Shown: positions 44,085 through 53,489 of the stretch, piece by piece
How the letters are laid out: each line of letters starts with the position of its first letter
Position numbering within the stretch: the stretch's first letter is position 1
NCBI GenBank assembly: GCA_937930845.1
Contig: CALHBJ010000001.1
Span: forward strand, 682,001-746,000
Source: an uncultured Rhizobiaceae group bacterium
GTDB lineage: Bacteria > Pseudomonadota > Alphaproteobacteria > Rhizobiales > Rhizobiaceae
Reading direction: 5' to 3'
Length of the DNA: 64,000 nt
Notes under the pieces: generated by a model
What the model was told of the DNA's origin: nothing
Database searches by the model: none
The model's input: only the letters and a program-made list of their open reading frames with translations
Position numbers and translations under genes: made by a program

Positions 44085-45488
44085 TCAGCCCTCATTTGCC
44101 TGTGCATCAACTTCGGGCTTGAGATATCCCGTCACTGAGCGGTTCAGTTTCAAATATTTTTTTGCAACCTCAAGGATCTTTTCCGGCGTCACCTTAGCGA
44201 TCCGCTCCGGCCAGTCCTGAACGTCTTTGATTGTCGAGCCGAGAGTCAGTGATGCGCCGTAGATTCGCGCCAACGTGCTTTGGCTGTCCTGGGTGAATAT
44301 GGAAGAGCGGATCAGGCGCTTGCTGGCGCGTTTGACTTCTTCTTCGGTCACACCCGATTTCAGCAATTCGTCAATGACCGCCTGGGTCCGGGTCTCAACC
44401 TGCGCCAGCGTCGTGCCGGGAGCTGGTGAGCCGTAAAAACCAAATTCGGTGTGGTCGAGCGCGCCGCCCTGATACCAGGCACCGGCACTGGTGGCGATTT
44501 TCTGTTCCACAACCAGTTCACGATACAGGCGGCTGGTTGAACCTCCGCCCAATATTGCACTCAAAATTTCCAGCGCCTCGGCTTCACCGTCTTCATCGGA
44601 ATAGTAGGACGGGGCCAGATAAAGACGTTGAAACGAGGGGGTGCGCACACGCGCATCTGACATTTCAAGACGCCTTGCAGCGCGAGGTGGCGGCTCTGTG
44701 GGGCGCATGCGCTCACCGGGTTCGGCACGCCGCGCCACCTTGCCATAAGTATCCGTGGCCAGTTTGCGAACCGTTTCCACATCCACATCACCGGCAACCA
44801 CCAGGATGGCATTATTGGGGGTGTAATACTTATCGTAGAATGCGATGGCATCGTCTTTATCCAGCGCATTGACCTCATGTTGCCACCCAATGATGGGTAT
44901 GCCGTAGGGGTGGTTTTGATACATCGCCGCGGACATGGCTTCGCGCAGCAATGACCCTGGATTGTTCTCCGTGCGCGCATTGCGCTCTTCTTGCACAACA
45001 TCGCGTTCGGGAATGATGATCTCATTGGTCAAAACCAGATTTTCCATCCGATCTGCTTCCAGTCGCATCATTTCCGGCAACGCTTCGGGGGTTATGCGCT
45101 GGAAATAGGCCGTGTAGTCGCTTGATGTGAAGGCGTTCTCCTGCCCGCCGATGGACGCAATCTTGGCGGAAAACTCGCCATTCTTCACCGTTTTCGTGCC
45201 CTTGAACATGAGATGTTCAAGATAGTGGGCAATGCCGGATTTTCCAGGAGGCTCATCCGCCGCCCCTGCCTTGTACCAAACCATATGGGTCACTACGGGC
45301 GCACGACGGTCCGGGATAACCACGACCTGCAAACCATTGTCCAGCGTGAAGGAAGTGACAACCGGCCCGGACTTTTCGCTCTGCGCAAATGCCCCTGATA
45401 GCGAGTTGGAAGCGACAATGCCGGATATGGGCACAAAATAAGTGGAGGCGGCAAGAATGGCCGTGGCTAAGGCGATGGATGGTCTCAT
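44085..45488 (-). CDS. M16-family zinc peptidase, exported, catalytic subunit
   Basis: A 467-residue exported zinc protease. A signal peptide (IALATAILAASTYFVPISGIVAS) is followed by TLDNGLQVVVIPDRRAPVVTHMVWYKAGAADEPPGKSG, and the inverted zinc motif HYLEH (88-92) with the distal Glu region (ENNPGSLLREAM). It is the active member of a pair with the next gene. Members of this periplasmic pair are thought to degrade peptides or process small envelope proteins. I use ATG 45488 (MRPSIAL), with AGGGAA six bases upstream; ATG 45512 would precede the leader by eight polar residues. It is the first gene of M16 - M16 - patatin. Confidence 0.93.
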   Translation of the reverse strand: MRPSIALATAILAASTYFVPISGIVASNSLSGAFAQSEKSGPVVTSFTLDNGLQVVVIPDRRAPVVTHMVWYKAGAADEPPGKSGIAHYLEHLMFKGTKTVKNGEFSAKIASIGGQENAFTSSDYTAYFQRITPEALPEMMRLEADRMENLVLTNEIIIPERDVVQEERNARTENNPGSLLREAMSAAMYQNHPYGIPIIGWQHEVNALDKDDAIAFYDKYYTPNNAILVVAGDVDVETVRKLATDTYGKVARRAEPGERMRPTEPPPRAARRLEMSDARVRTPSFQRLYLAPSYYSDEDGEAEALEILSAILGGGSTSRLYRELVVEQKIATSAGAWYQGGALDHTEFGFYGSPAPGTTLAQVETRTQAVIDELLKSGVTEEEVKRASKRLIRSSIFTQDSQSTLARIYGASLTLGSTIKDVQDWPERIAKVTPEKILEVAKKYLKLNRSVTGYLKPEVDAQANEG

Positions 45489-45593
45489 GGAATTTCCCTG
45501 GAGTTCTGACAATCTGAGCGAGCTTTGGCGTTAAGTTAAAACAACTGGCCTTGAATATAGGTCACGTAATGGCGATCACACGGCAAATTTTCG

Positions 45594-46166
45594 TCATCGC
45601 GACAATTTGCTTTCATCAAAACGATAAAACCCAATTTCTGTTTCGCCAAAACTGCGCTGTTGAACGGCAACAAACCCCTTGGGCAGTTCCGGTAGGCAGC
45701 CGGCTTTTTCTTCCACAATGATCAAGGCCTGATCGGCGAACCAACCGCCTTTTGCGGCTGCGACCAGGGCATTTCCTGCCAATTCCTTGCCGTAGGGTGG
45801 GTCTGCAAATATCAATTGGAATTTGGCGACTGTGCCCGCATTGCCCAAATGCCCCGCATCGCGTTTGAACACTTTGGTGCGGCCTTCCAGTTGCAGTGTT
45901 TCGATATTACGGCGCAACAGGCCCCGCGCCTCGATGCCGTTATCAACAAACACGGCAAAGTCTGCACCCCGTGACAAGGCTTCCAGCCCCAGTGCGCCGG
46001 TGCCTGCATAAAGATCAAGCACACGGGCGCCACGGACCGGATTTTCAAAGCCATTGATCAGAATATTGAACAGGCTTTCGCGCGTTCGGTCCGTCGTTGG
46101 GCGAACATCTTGCGACTTCGGTGTCGCCAGCCGCCGCCCTTTAAATTCACCGCCGACGATCCGCAT
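45594..46166 (-). CDS. rsmD: 16S rRNA (guanine966-N2)-methyltransferase RsmD
   Basis: SAM-dependent methyltransferase that modifies G966 of 16S rRNA. The 190-residue protein begins MRIVGGEFKGRRL, continues with RPTTDRTRESLFNIL, the SAM-binding loop DLYAGTGALGLEALSRGA (51-68), the acidic end of strand 2 (AVFVDN) and the catalytic DPPYG of the FADPPYG motif. All are diagnostic of RsmD. ATG 46166 is chosen because family homology starts there; GAGGG lies about four bases upstream. The gene start lies 20 bases inside the end of rluB, so the two are translationally coupled. Confidence 0.94.
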   Translation of the reverse strand: MRIVGGEFKGRRLATPKSQDVRPTTDRTRESLFNILINGFENPVRGARVLDLYAGTGALGLEALSRGADFAVFVDNGIEARGLLRRNIETLQLEGRTKVFKRDAGHLGNAGTVAKFQLIFADPPYGKELAGNALVAAAKGGWFADQALIIVEEKAGCLPELPKGFVAVQQRSFGETEIGFYRFDESKLSR

Positions 46167-47235
46167 TTGGCCCTCTATTGGGTTTTCCACCGGGCTTTCC
46201 TGCGCGCGCAGGTTTTGCGGCATTTTGGCTGGAGTTTCGTCCACCAGCACTCTTAACGGCTTTCTTACCCGCCCCTTTGCCTGAAGGTTTTTCAGCCTGC
46301 CTTGGCTTTGTGTCCAGGCGGGAAAGCGGGTCAATCTTTTTGCGCGGTTTACCGTCCCGGCCAAGCACAGGCGCTTTCCTGCCCTTTGGTTGGGCTACCT
46401 TTTGGGCCGCAGGGGTTTCGGGCGTATCGAAATTTGCGCCGGACACGGCAATCAGCTTTGCGCCCAATTGGTCGCGCAGGGTTCTGCCACGCACCTCGCG
46501 CACTTCACCATTTGCCAGATCACCCAACTGGAACGGACCGTAGGAAATCCTGATCAACCTGTTAACGTCGAGATTGAGCGCGCCAAGGACATTCTTAACC
46601 TCGCGGTTCTTGCCTTCGCGCATGGCAAATGTGAGCCAGACATTGCTGCCCTGCTGGCGTTCCAGCTCCGCTTCAATGGAGCCGTACAACACGCCATCCA
46701 CGGCAATGCCATCTTTGAGTTTGTCGAGCTGTTCCTGGGTGACCGAACCGTGGGCACGCACACGGTAGCGGCGTAACCAGCCGGTGGATGGCAATTCAAG
46801 CGCCCGCGCCAGGCCCCCGTCATTGGTGAGTAAGAGCAGGCCTTCGGTGTTGATATCAAGGCGGCCAATGGACAGCACACGGGGCAAATCTGCTGGAAGT
46901 TTCTCGAATATGGTCGTGCGACCTTCGGGATCGCGGTTGGTGGTCACATGCCCGGAACGCTTGTTCAACAGCCAAAGGCGTGTTCGCTCATTTGCAGGCA
47001 GGGGTGCGCCATCCACCTCAATGCGGTCGCCCGGCCCAACAACATGGGCAGGGGTGTCCAGTTTTTTACCGTTCACCACAACACGGCCCGCCAAAATCCA
47101 TGCTTCGGCTTCCCTCCGCGAGCACAGTCCCGCCCGTGCCATGCGCTTGGCAATCCGTTCGGTTGCACCCACTTCGGCTTCGCCCGCCTGTTGCGGGTTC
47201 GGTCGGGGCGGTTTTGAAGAGTGTGGAGTTTTCAT
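46147..47235 (-). CDS. rluB: rRNA pseudouridine synthase of the RsuA/RluB family
   Basis: A 362-residue pseudouridine synthase, probably acting on 23S rRNA U2605. It has an S4 RNA-binding domain (about 25-75, ARAGLCSRREAEAWILAGRVVVNGK) and the catalytic domain with GRLDINTEGLLLLTNDG (catalytic Asp127) and REGKNREVKNVLGALNLDVNRLIRISYGPF. After about residue 250 there is a long, very basic, low-complexity tail rich in Lys, Ala, Pro and Gly, likely an RNA-binding extension common in alphaproteobacterial members. It overlaps rsmD by 20 bases and is divergent from tadA, so three RNA-modifying enzymes are grouped here. Confidence 0.91.
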   Translation of the reverse strand: MKTPHSSKPPRPNPQQAGEAEVGATERIAKRMARAGLCSRREAEAWILAGRVVVNGKKLDTPAHVVGPGDRIEVDGAPLPANERTRLWLLNKRSGHVTTNRDPEGRTTIFEKLPADLPRVLSIGRLDINTEGLLLLTNDGGLARALELPSTGWLRRYRVRAHGSVTQEQLDKLKDGIAVDGVLYGSIEAELERQQGSNVWLTFAMREGKNREVKNVLGALNLDVNRLIRISYGPFQLGDLANGEVREVRGRTLRDQLGAKLIAVSGANFDTPETPAAQKVAQPKGRKAPVLGRDGKPRKKIDPLSRLDTKPRQAEKPSGKGAGKKAVKSAGGRNSSQNAAKPARAGKPGGKPNRGPNADRRR

Positions 47236-47316
47236 GGACGGTCCCTACCACCAAGGGAAAACTTGTGCGAGACCCAATGCAACACTATTACCTGTTGCGT
47301 TTTGGCCAACCCACCT

Positions 47317-47769
47317 ATGGCAGATCTTTCAATGTCCTTCATGGATGAAGCAATGGCGCAGGCGCGAGCCGCAGCCACACGCGGTGAAGTCCCTGTTGGC
47401 GCGGTGATTGTGAGGGATCGCAACATTATCGCAAAGGCTGGTAATCAGACGCTGGGCGACCGCGACCCCACAGCCCATGCGGAAATTGTTGCCATTCGCG
47501 CGGCCTGCGCGATTGTTCAATCGGAACGGCTGATCGATTGTGATTTGTATGTGACACTGGAACCCTGTGCCATGTGTGCTGCGGCAATCAGCTTCGCACG
47601 TATCCGGCGATTATATATCGGGGCACTGGATGAAAAAGGCGGCGCTGTTGAAAGCGGCACACGGTTTTTCTCTCAACCCACATGCCATTTCCAACCGGAA
47701 ATCTATTCCGGCCTTCAGGCCGCGGAATCGGCGGATTTGTTACGGCAGTTTTTCAGGCAAAGACGTTGA
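47317..47769 (+). CDS. tadA: tRNA-specific adenosine deaminase TadA
   Basis: Zinc enzyme that converts A34 to inosine in tRNA-Arg(ACG). The 150-residue protein carries the deaminase signatures HAE (54-56, in PTAHAEIVAIRAAC) and PCAMC (83-87, in TLEPCAMCAAA), giving the His/Cys/Cys zinc site and the catalytic Glu. ARIRRLYIGALDEKGGAVESG and the C-terminal helix match TadA. I start at ATG 47317 (MADLSMSF); ATG 47332 is also possible and neither has a strong ribosome-binding site. An upstream extension to 47221 would lie in the promoter region shared with divergent rluB. Confidence 0.94.
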   Translation: MADLSMSFMDEAMAQARAAATRGEVPVGAVIVRDRNIIAKAGNQTLGDRDPTAHAEIVAIRAACAIVQSERLIDCDLYVTLEPCAMCAAAISFARIRRLYIGALDEKGGAVESGTRFFSQPTCHFQPEIYSGLQAAESADLLRQFFRQRR

Positions 47770-47776
47770 CTGGGGC

Positions 47777-48442
47777 CTATTTCCGGCCAGTCAGGACGGA
47801 CCACAAATTGTCCTTCTTACGCTTGCGCCTTGCTTCGGATTCAATTTTCTCACCGACAACTCCCTGGGGTGCGGTTTCAGCGGGGGTCCGATAGACGCTT
47901 TTTGGCTGGGTGAGATATTTGCGGGGGGCGGTGCCTGCCAGGCCACCGTTTGACTGGGCAACCAATTCGCGGAACCGTTTGCGGCGCTGGGCCACTTCTT
48001 CCGGGCTTTCATATTTTTCAACGCGGTTGTCGCCAACCGTATTCGGCCCCCGTGTGGCGGAGCGAGCACTTTCAGCTCTTGCGGCAATCACTTCCGGCGG
48101 CAGTTCGCCCCCATTGCGTTCAGCCTCTTCAATTGCTGCATAGAGATCCTGGCGGCGCTCTTCGGGATTGCGCGGAAAGAAACCTGCCTGATTTTCACCG
48201 TCTTCAACCGGGCTTGGCAGGCCGCTGGTCTTGGGCGGTTTCACCAATTTGGAGCGCTGATTGTAGTTGATGCGGGTTTTCTTCTTATTGCCGCCAAGGG
48301 CAACAATACCCGTCAGATCCTCATACAATTGGGCTTCCTGGGTCTTGCCAGTACCATAGGTGTTGCCACCGGAACAACCGGCGATGACAGCAAGCGGAAC
48401 GACAGCCAACAGGCTTACATATGTGCGGTGACGACGAGTCAT
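47777..48442 (-). CDS. Predicted lipoprotein of unknown function
   Basis: A 221-residue protein with a lipoprotein signal peptide: basic start MTRRHRTYV, hydrophobic LLAVVPLAV and lipobox IAGC, then GGNTYGTG. The mature part is polar and probably largely disordered, with DLTGIVALGGNKKKTRINYNQRSKLVKPP and EEVAQRRKRFRELV segments. Similar lipoproteins are encoded near ileS-lspA in Hyphomicrobiales, but I do not recognise a named family. ATG 48442 is chosen; a TTG at 48451 with AAGGGC upstream is the alternative. It is convergent with tadA and lies downstream of ileS on the same strand. Confidence 0.75.
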   Translation of the reverse strand: MTRRHRTYVSLLAVVPLAVIAGCSGGNTYGTGKTQEAQLYEDLTGIVALGGNKKKTRINYNQRSKLVKPPKTSGLPSPVEDGENQAGFFPRNPEERRQDLYAAIEEAERNGGELPPEVIAARAESARSATRGPNTVGDNRVEKYESPEEVAQRRKRFRELVAQSNGGLAGTAPRKYLTQPKSVYRTPAETAPQGVVGEKIESEARRKRKKDNLWSVLTGRK

Positions 48443-48745
48443 AAAATCCAAGCCCTTGTTTGGCAGTCTTTGTTTGCCAGTCCTTTTTTGTGCGCCAGCC
48501 CCGGTTTGTCAGTCTCCGTTTGCATGAAAAGCAAAACTGAAGATTAAACAGAACAGGGGCAGACCACGTTTGTAGTGAACACGCAATTGCGGCCACAATC
48601 CGGCACTGGCCGCACTCTATTGACACATTTAATGTGTGACAACCCAGCCCCCGTGAACGGGGTAAACAGATCACAGCCGAATAAATGCTTCAATTTAGGC
48701 GCGGCCCCTTCCTGGGCCGCCCTTTGACGTGTTTATTTGGCCGCT
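48443..48745. other. Intergenic region between ileS and the lipoprotein gene
   Basis: About 300 bases without a supportable gene. Contents: degenerate repeats around TTTGNCAGTC (48458-48525), a short CCCCCGTGAACGGGG hairpin near 48648, and a GCGGCCC/GGGCCGC hairpin (48701-48720) that could help end ileS transcripts. The lspA gene, which I expected between these two genes, is not here. Confidence 0.6.
48701..48720 (-). terminator. Possible terminator hairpin downstream of ileS
   Basis: GCGGCCC (48701-48707) and GGGCCGC (48714-48720) form a perfect 7-bp GC stem with a 6-base loop, 26 bases past the ileS stop on the minus strand. No T-run follows, so it may be a weak terminator or a 3'-end stabiliser. 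Confidence 0.35.
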
Positions 48746-48757
48746 TTATTTGGCCGC
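48732..48757. repeat. 13-bp tandem duplication spanning the ileS stop codon
   Basis: TTTATTTGGCCGC occurs at 48732-48744 and again directly at 48745-48757. The second copy contains the ileS stop codon (48746-48748) and its last codons; the first copy is just downstream. It looks like a recent slippage duplication and does not change the protein. Confidence 0.9.
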
Positions 48758-51706
48758 TGCGATTTCCCGCATGGCCGCCGCATCGCGCAATGAGATATCG
48801 GGATATTCAGGGTCGGTCCCAACTTCTTCCAACACGCGCCAGGAACGGGCGCATTTACGCCCTTTCGCCAAACTGTGGATCACCGCGACGCCAGTCACAT
48901 CTTCCAGCTGATAAGCATGGGCGGGCGCCGCTCCCTCCAGGATTTCGATATCGCTGGTAATGCAGATTTCGGCCATGTCCAGACCGCTAACGGCATCTCG
49001 CAACGCGGTGTTAGCGATGTAGACTTTTGGGGCGGCTTCCAAGGAGGATCCGATGGTTTTCTCGCGGCGTTCAATTTCCAAAGCGCCCGTTACCACGCGC
49101 CGCACGGTACGCACCTTGTGCCATTTTTCGGCCAGGGATTGATCACGCCAATTGGCAGGAATTTCCGGGAACTGGCGGCGATGGACCGAACCACCTTCCG
49201 GGTTACGCTGCAACCAGGCTTCTTCCATGGTGAAACACAACATCGGTGCCATCCAGGCGGTAAGGCAATCGAACAGGTGTGACACCACTTGCAAAGATGC
49301 TTTACGGCGCGCCGATGAAGGGGCATCGCAATAAAGGGCATCCTTGCGCACATCGAAATAAAATGCCGACAGCTCAACATTCATAAAATTACTCAACTGC
49401 GAAAAGATGCGTTTGAAATCAAAGGCATCATATCCCTCTCGAACGACCGCATCGAGTTCCGACAGGCGGTGAAGCATCAACCGTTCCAACTCTGGCATAT
49501 CTTCAAAGGCCACTTGTTCAACATCACTGGAATAATGAGCCAGGGTGCCAAGCATCCAGCGCAAGGTATTGCGCAGTTTGCGGTAGGAATCGACGGCGGT
49601 TTTGATGATTTCTGGCCCGATGCGCTGGTCTTCTGCATAATCGACCGAGCTGACCCAGATGCGCAGAATGTCAGCCCCGTACTGCTTGATGATATCCTGA
49701 GGAAAGACCTGATTGTTCAGGGATTTCGACATTTTACGACCGTCTTCCGCCATGGTGAAACCATGGGTCAGCACCGTATCATATGGCGCACGACCGCGCG
49801 TTCCGCAGCTTTCCAGCAATGACGAATGGAACCAGCCGCGATGCTGATCTGAACCTTCCAGATAAAGATCAGCGGGCCATTTCAGGTCGGGGCGCTGTTC
49901 CAGGCAAAATGCGTGGGTGGAGCCGGAATCAAACCACACGTCGAGAATGTCGTTGACCTTTTCCCATTGCGCCATATCCTCGACAAAACCATCGAGAAAG
50001 CGTTCTTTCGCGCCATCGGCATACCAGGCGTCCGCGCCCTCATTGGAATAGGCTTCTTTGATGCGCGCCATCAATTCTTCGGAGCGCTCAAATTCCGGGC
50101 CGGGGATGATCTGACCCGTTTCGAGGTGGCGGAAGACCGAAATCGGCACGCCCCATGCCCGCTGTCGCGACAACACCCAGTCCGGGCGGTCGGCAATCAT
50201 CCCTTGCAAGCGGGTTTTGCCGCGTTCCGGCACAAAACGTGTTTCGTCGATGGCTGCAAGCGCGGTTTGACGCAATGTGCCCATGTTGGATGACGTGCCA
50301 TCTCCCACAACACCGTCCTTGTCCATATAGACAAACCACTGGGGCGTATTGCGGAAGATGATTGGTTTTTTGGACCGCCATGAATGGGGGTAATCATGTT
50401 TAACCCGCCCACGGGCAAACAGGTTGTTCTGGCCAATCAGCGCGGTAATGACAGCCTGGTTGGCTTTGCCTTTCTTGCCCTTGTCATCAATGACTTTAAC
50501 ATCGGGGAAGCCGGGGGCGTCATCGGTGTAAGACCCGTCATCGGCCACGCAGAAGGGAATTGAAGAATCGATGCCCATCGCTTCGATCTCGGCACGCCTG
50601 GCAACCCAGTTTTCAAAGTCATCACGGCCATGGCCGGGCGCGGTGTGCACAAAGCCCGTACCGGCCTCTTCGGTCACGTGGTCGCCCTGCAACATGGGCA
50701 CTTTAAACTGGTATCCATTGACCCCCATGCCTTTGAGCGGATGGTCAAGCACCATGCCGGTGAGGTCCGATGCCAATACGGCCTGAACAAGTTTCAGGGT
50801 CACTTTTGCCTTTTCGGCACAGCCCTGGGCCAGACTGTCGGCGAACACGAACCGGTCTCCCGGCTGTGGGCCGAATTCATTTTCGGCCTGGTCTACTTCA
50901 TAAAGCCCGTAGGAGACCTTGTTAGAAAAACACACACACCGGTTTGCCGGCATGGTCCAGGGTGTGGTTGTCCAAATGACAATTTTTGCCCCCAGCAGCG
51001 AATCCGGGCCCGATACAATGGGGAAACCAACCCAGACCGTGTCGCTTTCATAGATTTCGTATTCGATCTCGGCTTCTGCCAATGCGGTTCGCTCAACAAC
51101 GCTCCACATGATGGGCTTTGACCCGCGATAAAGCTGCCCGGAATGGGCAAATTTCATCAATTCGTTGGCGATGATAGCTTCCGCCTCGAAGTTCATTGTC
51201 AGATAGGGGCGCTTGAAATCTCCGGTGATGCCCAGGCGCAGGAATTCTTCCGTCTGCACACCAACCCAATGGGTGGCGAAATCACGGCATTCCTGGCGAA
51301 ATTCGTTGATCGGCACCTCATCCTTGTTTTTACCTTTGGCGCGGTACTGTTCTTCAATTTTCCATTCGATGGGCAAACCGTGGCAATCCCAACCGGGTAC
51401 ATAGTTTGAATCGAAACCGCGCATCTGGAACGAGCGGGTGATGATGTCTTTGAGAATCTTGTTGAGTGCATGGCCGATGTGGAGATTGCCATTGGCGTAG
51501 GGCGGGCCATCGTGAAGCACGTATTTGGGTCGCCCTGCCGCATCCTTGCGCAATTGCGCGTAGAGATCATCTTCCTGCCATTGCTGGAGGATTTCCGGCT
51601 CCTTCTTGGGCAGGCCCGCGCGCATGGGGAAATCTGTCTTCGGCAAAAACAAGGTGGCGGCGTAGTCCGTCTCGCCAGAATCCGTGTTGGTGTTTTGATC
51701 GCTCAT
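48746..51706 (-). CDS. ileS: Isoleucyl-tRNA synthetase IleS
   Basis: Class I aminoacyl-tRNA synthetase, 986 residues. The HIGH motif reads HIGH (76-79, in [11 protein letters not shown]) and the KMSKS motif is present as [10 protein letters not shown] (around residue 655). The editing domain (CP1) lies between them ([30 protein letters not shown]), and the anticodon-binding domain follows. The C-terminus ends without the usual zinc-finger cysteines ([10 protein letters not shown]-type end, no CxxC), as in many alphaproteobacterial IleRS. ATG 51706 has only a weak ribosome-binding site. Confidence 0.97.
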   Translation of the reverse strand: MSDQNTNTDSGETDYAATLFLPKTDFPMRAGLPKKEPEILQQWQEDDLYAQLRKDAAGRPKYVLHDGPPYANGNLHIGHALNKILKDIITRSFQMRGFDSNYVPGWDCHGLPIEWKIEEQYRAKGKNKDEVPINEFRQECRDFATHWVGVQTEEFLRLGITGDFKRPYLTMNFEAEAIIANELMKFAHSGQLYRGSKPIMWSVVERTALAEAEIEYEIYESDTVWVGFPIVSGPDSLLGAKIVIWTTTPWTMPANRCVCFSNKVSYGLYEVDQAENEFGPQPGDRFVFADSLAQGCAEKAKVTLKLVQAVLASDLTGMVLDHPLKGMGVNGYQFKVPMLQGDHVTEEAGTGFVHTAPGHGRDDFENWVARRAEIEAMGIDSSIPFCVADDGSYTDDAPGFPDVKVIDDKGKKGKANQAVITALIGQNNLFARGRVKHDYPHSWRSKKPIIFRNTPQWFVYMDKDGVVGDGTSSNMGTLRQTALAAIDETRFVPERGKTRLQGMIADRPDWVLSRQRAWGVPISVFRHLETGQIIPGPEFERSEELMARIKEAYSNEGADAWYADGAKERFLDGFVEDMAQWEKVNDILDVWFDSGSTHAFCLEQRPDLKWPADLYLEGSDQHRGWFHSSLLESCGTRGRAPYDTVLTHGFTMAEDGRKMSKSLNNQVFPQDIIKQYGADILRIWVSSVDYAEDQRIGPEIIKTAVDSYRKLRNTLRWMLGTLAHYSSDVEQVAFEDMPELERLMLHRLSELDAVVREGYDAFDFKRIFSQLSNFMNVELSAFYFDVRKDALYCDAPSSARRKASLQVVSHLFDCLTAWMAPMLCFTMEEAWLQRNPEGGSVHRRQFPEIPANWRDQSLAEKWHKVRTVRRVVTGALEIERREKTIGSSLEAAPKVYIANTALRDAVSGLDMAEICITSDIEILEGAAPAHAYQLEDVTGVAVIHSLAKGRKCARSWRVLEEVGTDPEYPDISLRDAAAMREIAAAK

Positions 51707-51852
51707 GGGTCTGTATTCTTTCTGATGCCACGCCGGTGTGCCTTAGCGAGGTGGCTGGCGCAAACGGGATTGGCAAATGGGGAGTTGGGTATTTCAAAGA
51801 GGAATGCATGCACTCCAGGTGCACGGGGTTTCGTTTCCCGGTCGCCTGACAT

Positions 51853-51927
51853 TCAGCCGGCGGCCGGGCCTATAATTCGTATGACACCGCCGGTGCGGCG
51901 CAGGAAGGACGAAACAGAGTTTAGCAT
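51853..51927 (-). CDS. Possible 24-residue micro-ORF upstream of ileS
   Basis: ATG 51927 has GGAGAGCCC directly upstream and opens a 24-codon frame, MLNSVSSFLRRTGGVIRIIG followed by PAAG, ending in TGA at 51853. The peptide would be basic and amphipathic. It lies about 150 bases before ileS on the same strand and could be a leader peptide, a small membrane-active protein or chance. No Ile-rich stretch of the attenuator type is present. Confidence 0.22.
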   Translation of the reverse strand: MLNSVSSFLRRTGGVIRIIGPAAG

Positions 51928-51990
51928 GGGCTCTCCATAACAAAGGGGCTCGCCCACTTCCAGTGTAAACTGGCCTGCCAAATACCGGTT

Positions 51991-52752
51991 TCAGTAAGTA
52001 TTGCCATCGAGTTTGTCGAAGATGATGCGCCGCATCATCCGTGTCATGAAATTAGGGAACAAATATCCCGCCAGCCGGGCCATTCCCGCAGCACTGCCGG
52101 GATACAGTTCTTTCTTGCCGCGCTTGGCGGCCTTGAGGATCATTCTTGCCAGTTCCTTTGGTTCCATGCGCTTGTTTTCCTTAGCGCCTTTGGGGGCGTG
52201 GCGCTGGGCGTGTTCGGTGCGAATGGGCCCTGGAAATACTGTCGTGACACCCACGCCTGATTTGCGGAAAGGCTTTGCGATGCTGCGGGCGTAGATGGCA
52301 ATTGCGTCCTTGGTCGCTGCATACACGCTCGCGCCGGGATATCCCACCACATGGGAAAGTGATGACACGAAGACGATGCGGCCTTTGCGTTGCATCAGGC
52401 CCTGCCCCACCAAACCGGCTGCCATTGTCAAAGGCGCGGTAAGGTTGATGTGGATCAACCGCTCATAGGCACCCAGGGGAATTTCCTCGAATTTGCCGGT
52501 CGCACTGATACCCGCATTCAAAATCACAAGGTCCAGCTTGTCTTCGCGCAAACTGCGCAGGCACCGTTCAATGGACGTGACATTGGCCATGTCTGCCATC
52601 ACAACACGACAGGCACCGCGACTTTGAACAGCCAATCTGTCGAGATCTTCCGTCATGATGTCGACTGCAATCACCTCATGGCCATCGTCCAGCAATTGCT
52701 CCAGCAACGCCCGGCCAAGACCATTGGCGGCACCTGTAATCAACGCCTTCAT
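51991..52752 (-). CDS. Short-chain dehydrogenase/reductase
   Basis: A 253-residue SDR. Motifs: TGAANGLG (nucleotide binding), DMANV, LNAGIS (NAG), the VSSLSHVVGYPGASVYAATK segment with catalytic Ser, Tyr and Lys, and FPGPIRTEH. The C-terminal part is rich in Met, Arg and hydrophobic residues (GYLFPNFMTRMMRRIIF), which suggests membrane association, as in SDRs acting on lipids. ATG 52752 is chosen (MKALITG), with GGGGAGGGG upstream; the start overlaps the preceding SDR stop by four bases. Substrate unknown. Confidence 0.88.
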   Translation of the reverse strand: MKALITGAANGLGRALLEQLLDDGHEVIAVDIMTEDLDRLAVQSRGACRVVMADMANVTSIERCLRSLREDKLDLVILNAGISATGKFEEIPLGAYERLIHINLTAPLTMAAGLVGQGLMQRKGRIVFVSSLSHVVGYPGASVYAATKDAIAIYARSIAKPFRKSGVGVTTVFPGPIRTEHAQRHAPKGAKENKRMEPKELARMILKAAKRGKKELYPGSAAGMARLAGYLFPNFMTRMMRRIIFDKLDGNTY

Positions 52753-53486
52753 AATCGCCCCTCCCCGGCACGGGAAAAGAGCGCGCGCAGCCCATAGAAC
52801 CAACTTAATTTTCGCTGCCGCTCATGGTTGCGTACCGACTTCTGAATGGCTTTGGATGCCCTTTTGGGCGACATGAACATCATGCGAGCCAGCCCCAGAT
52901 TCAGCCCGGCTTTGGTGTGCATGGCGGTGCGTGTGGGGCCAGGGTGGATGATTTGAACATGTGCCCTGCCCTGCCATTCTTCGCGCAAGGAACGGGCAAA
53001 TCCGGCCAACCCGGCTTTGGTGGCCGCATAGGTGGCGAACCTGGCCTGCCCCTTGGCAGCGGTTGAACCGATCAGCACCAATTGCCCCTGCCGGGCAAAC
53101 AATAGTGGTGCAATTGTTGCAGAAATCATCACCGGGGCAGACAGGTTCACATCTATCTGGGTGGCAATCTGTTCAGCCGGTTCCGCCGCCGGATCACCCG
53201 TCCAACCAACCCCCGCATTCAAGATGGCCAGATCAAGACCCTCAAAGCCAAGCCGTTCCATGGCAGCATCTACCGCATGGGCCGCCTGGGCGGGAAATGC
53301 CTGATCCGCCGTGACATAGGTGATGTTGGGCAGGCCAAAATATGCAGCATCATCTGAAAGGGTTTGACGACCTGTCGCCAGCACGCGGTGGCCCCGGCTG
53401 GCATAGCTTTTGGCCAATAAAAACCCGATCCCATCCGTGGCGCCGGTGACGAGGATGTTGCGTGCTTTCCCGGTATCTTGCGCCAT
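52749..53486 (-). CDS. Short-chain dehydrogenase/reductase
   Basis: A 245-residue SDR. It has TGATDGIG, LNAGVG, IGSTAAKGQARFATYAATKAGL with the Ser-Tyr-Lys triad, and HPGPTRTAMHTKAG. The C-terminal MFMSPKRASKAIQKSVRNHERQRKLSWFYG is basic. It begins 3 bases after the ribF stop and overlaps the second SDR gene. The pair of adjacent, related SDRs suggests duplication or two steps on related substrates; nothing around them identifies the pathway. Confidence 0.87.
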   Translation of the reverse strand: MAQDTGKARNILVTGATDGIGFLLAKSYASRGHRVLATGRQTLSDDAAYFGLPNITYVTADQAFPAQAAHAVDAAMERLGFEGLDLAILNAGVGWTGDPAAEPAEQIATQIDVNLSAPVMISATIAPLLFARQGQLVLIGSTAAKGQARFATYAATKAGLAGFARSLREEWQGRAHVQIIHPGPTRTAMHTKAGLNLGLARMMFMSPKRASKAIQKSVRNHERQRKLSWFYGLRALFSRAGEGRL

Positions 53487-53489
53487 GGA

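Noticed and set aside
45488-46364. Longer RsmD with a 66-residue N-terminal extension from 46364
   Set aside because: The extension overlaps the basic tail of rluB in another frame; RsmD homology begins exactly at MRIVGGEFKG (46166).
48321-48674. Minus-strand open frame upstream of the lipoprotein, with repeats such as TKKDWQTKTAKQ
   Set aside because: It overlaps the lipoprotein signal peptide in another frame, and the repeats come from degenerate intergenic DNA rather than selected protein sequence.
51707-51990. A structured RNA (riboswitch, T-box or SRP-like) upstream of ileS
   Set aside because: The T-box, SRP loop and known riboswitch cores were looked for and not seen; only short GC-rich palindromes and the micro-ORF are present.
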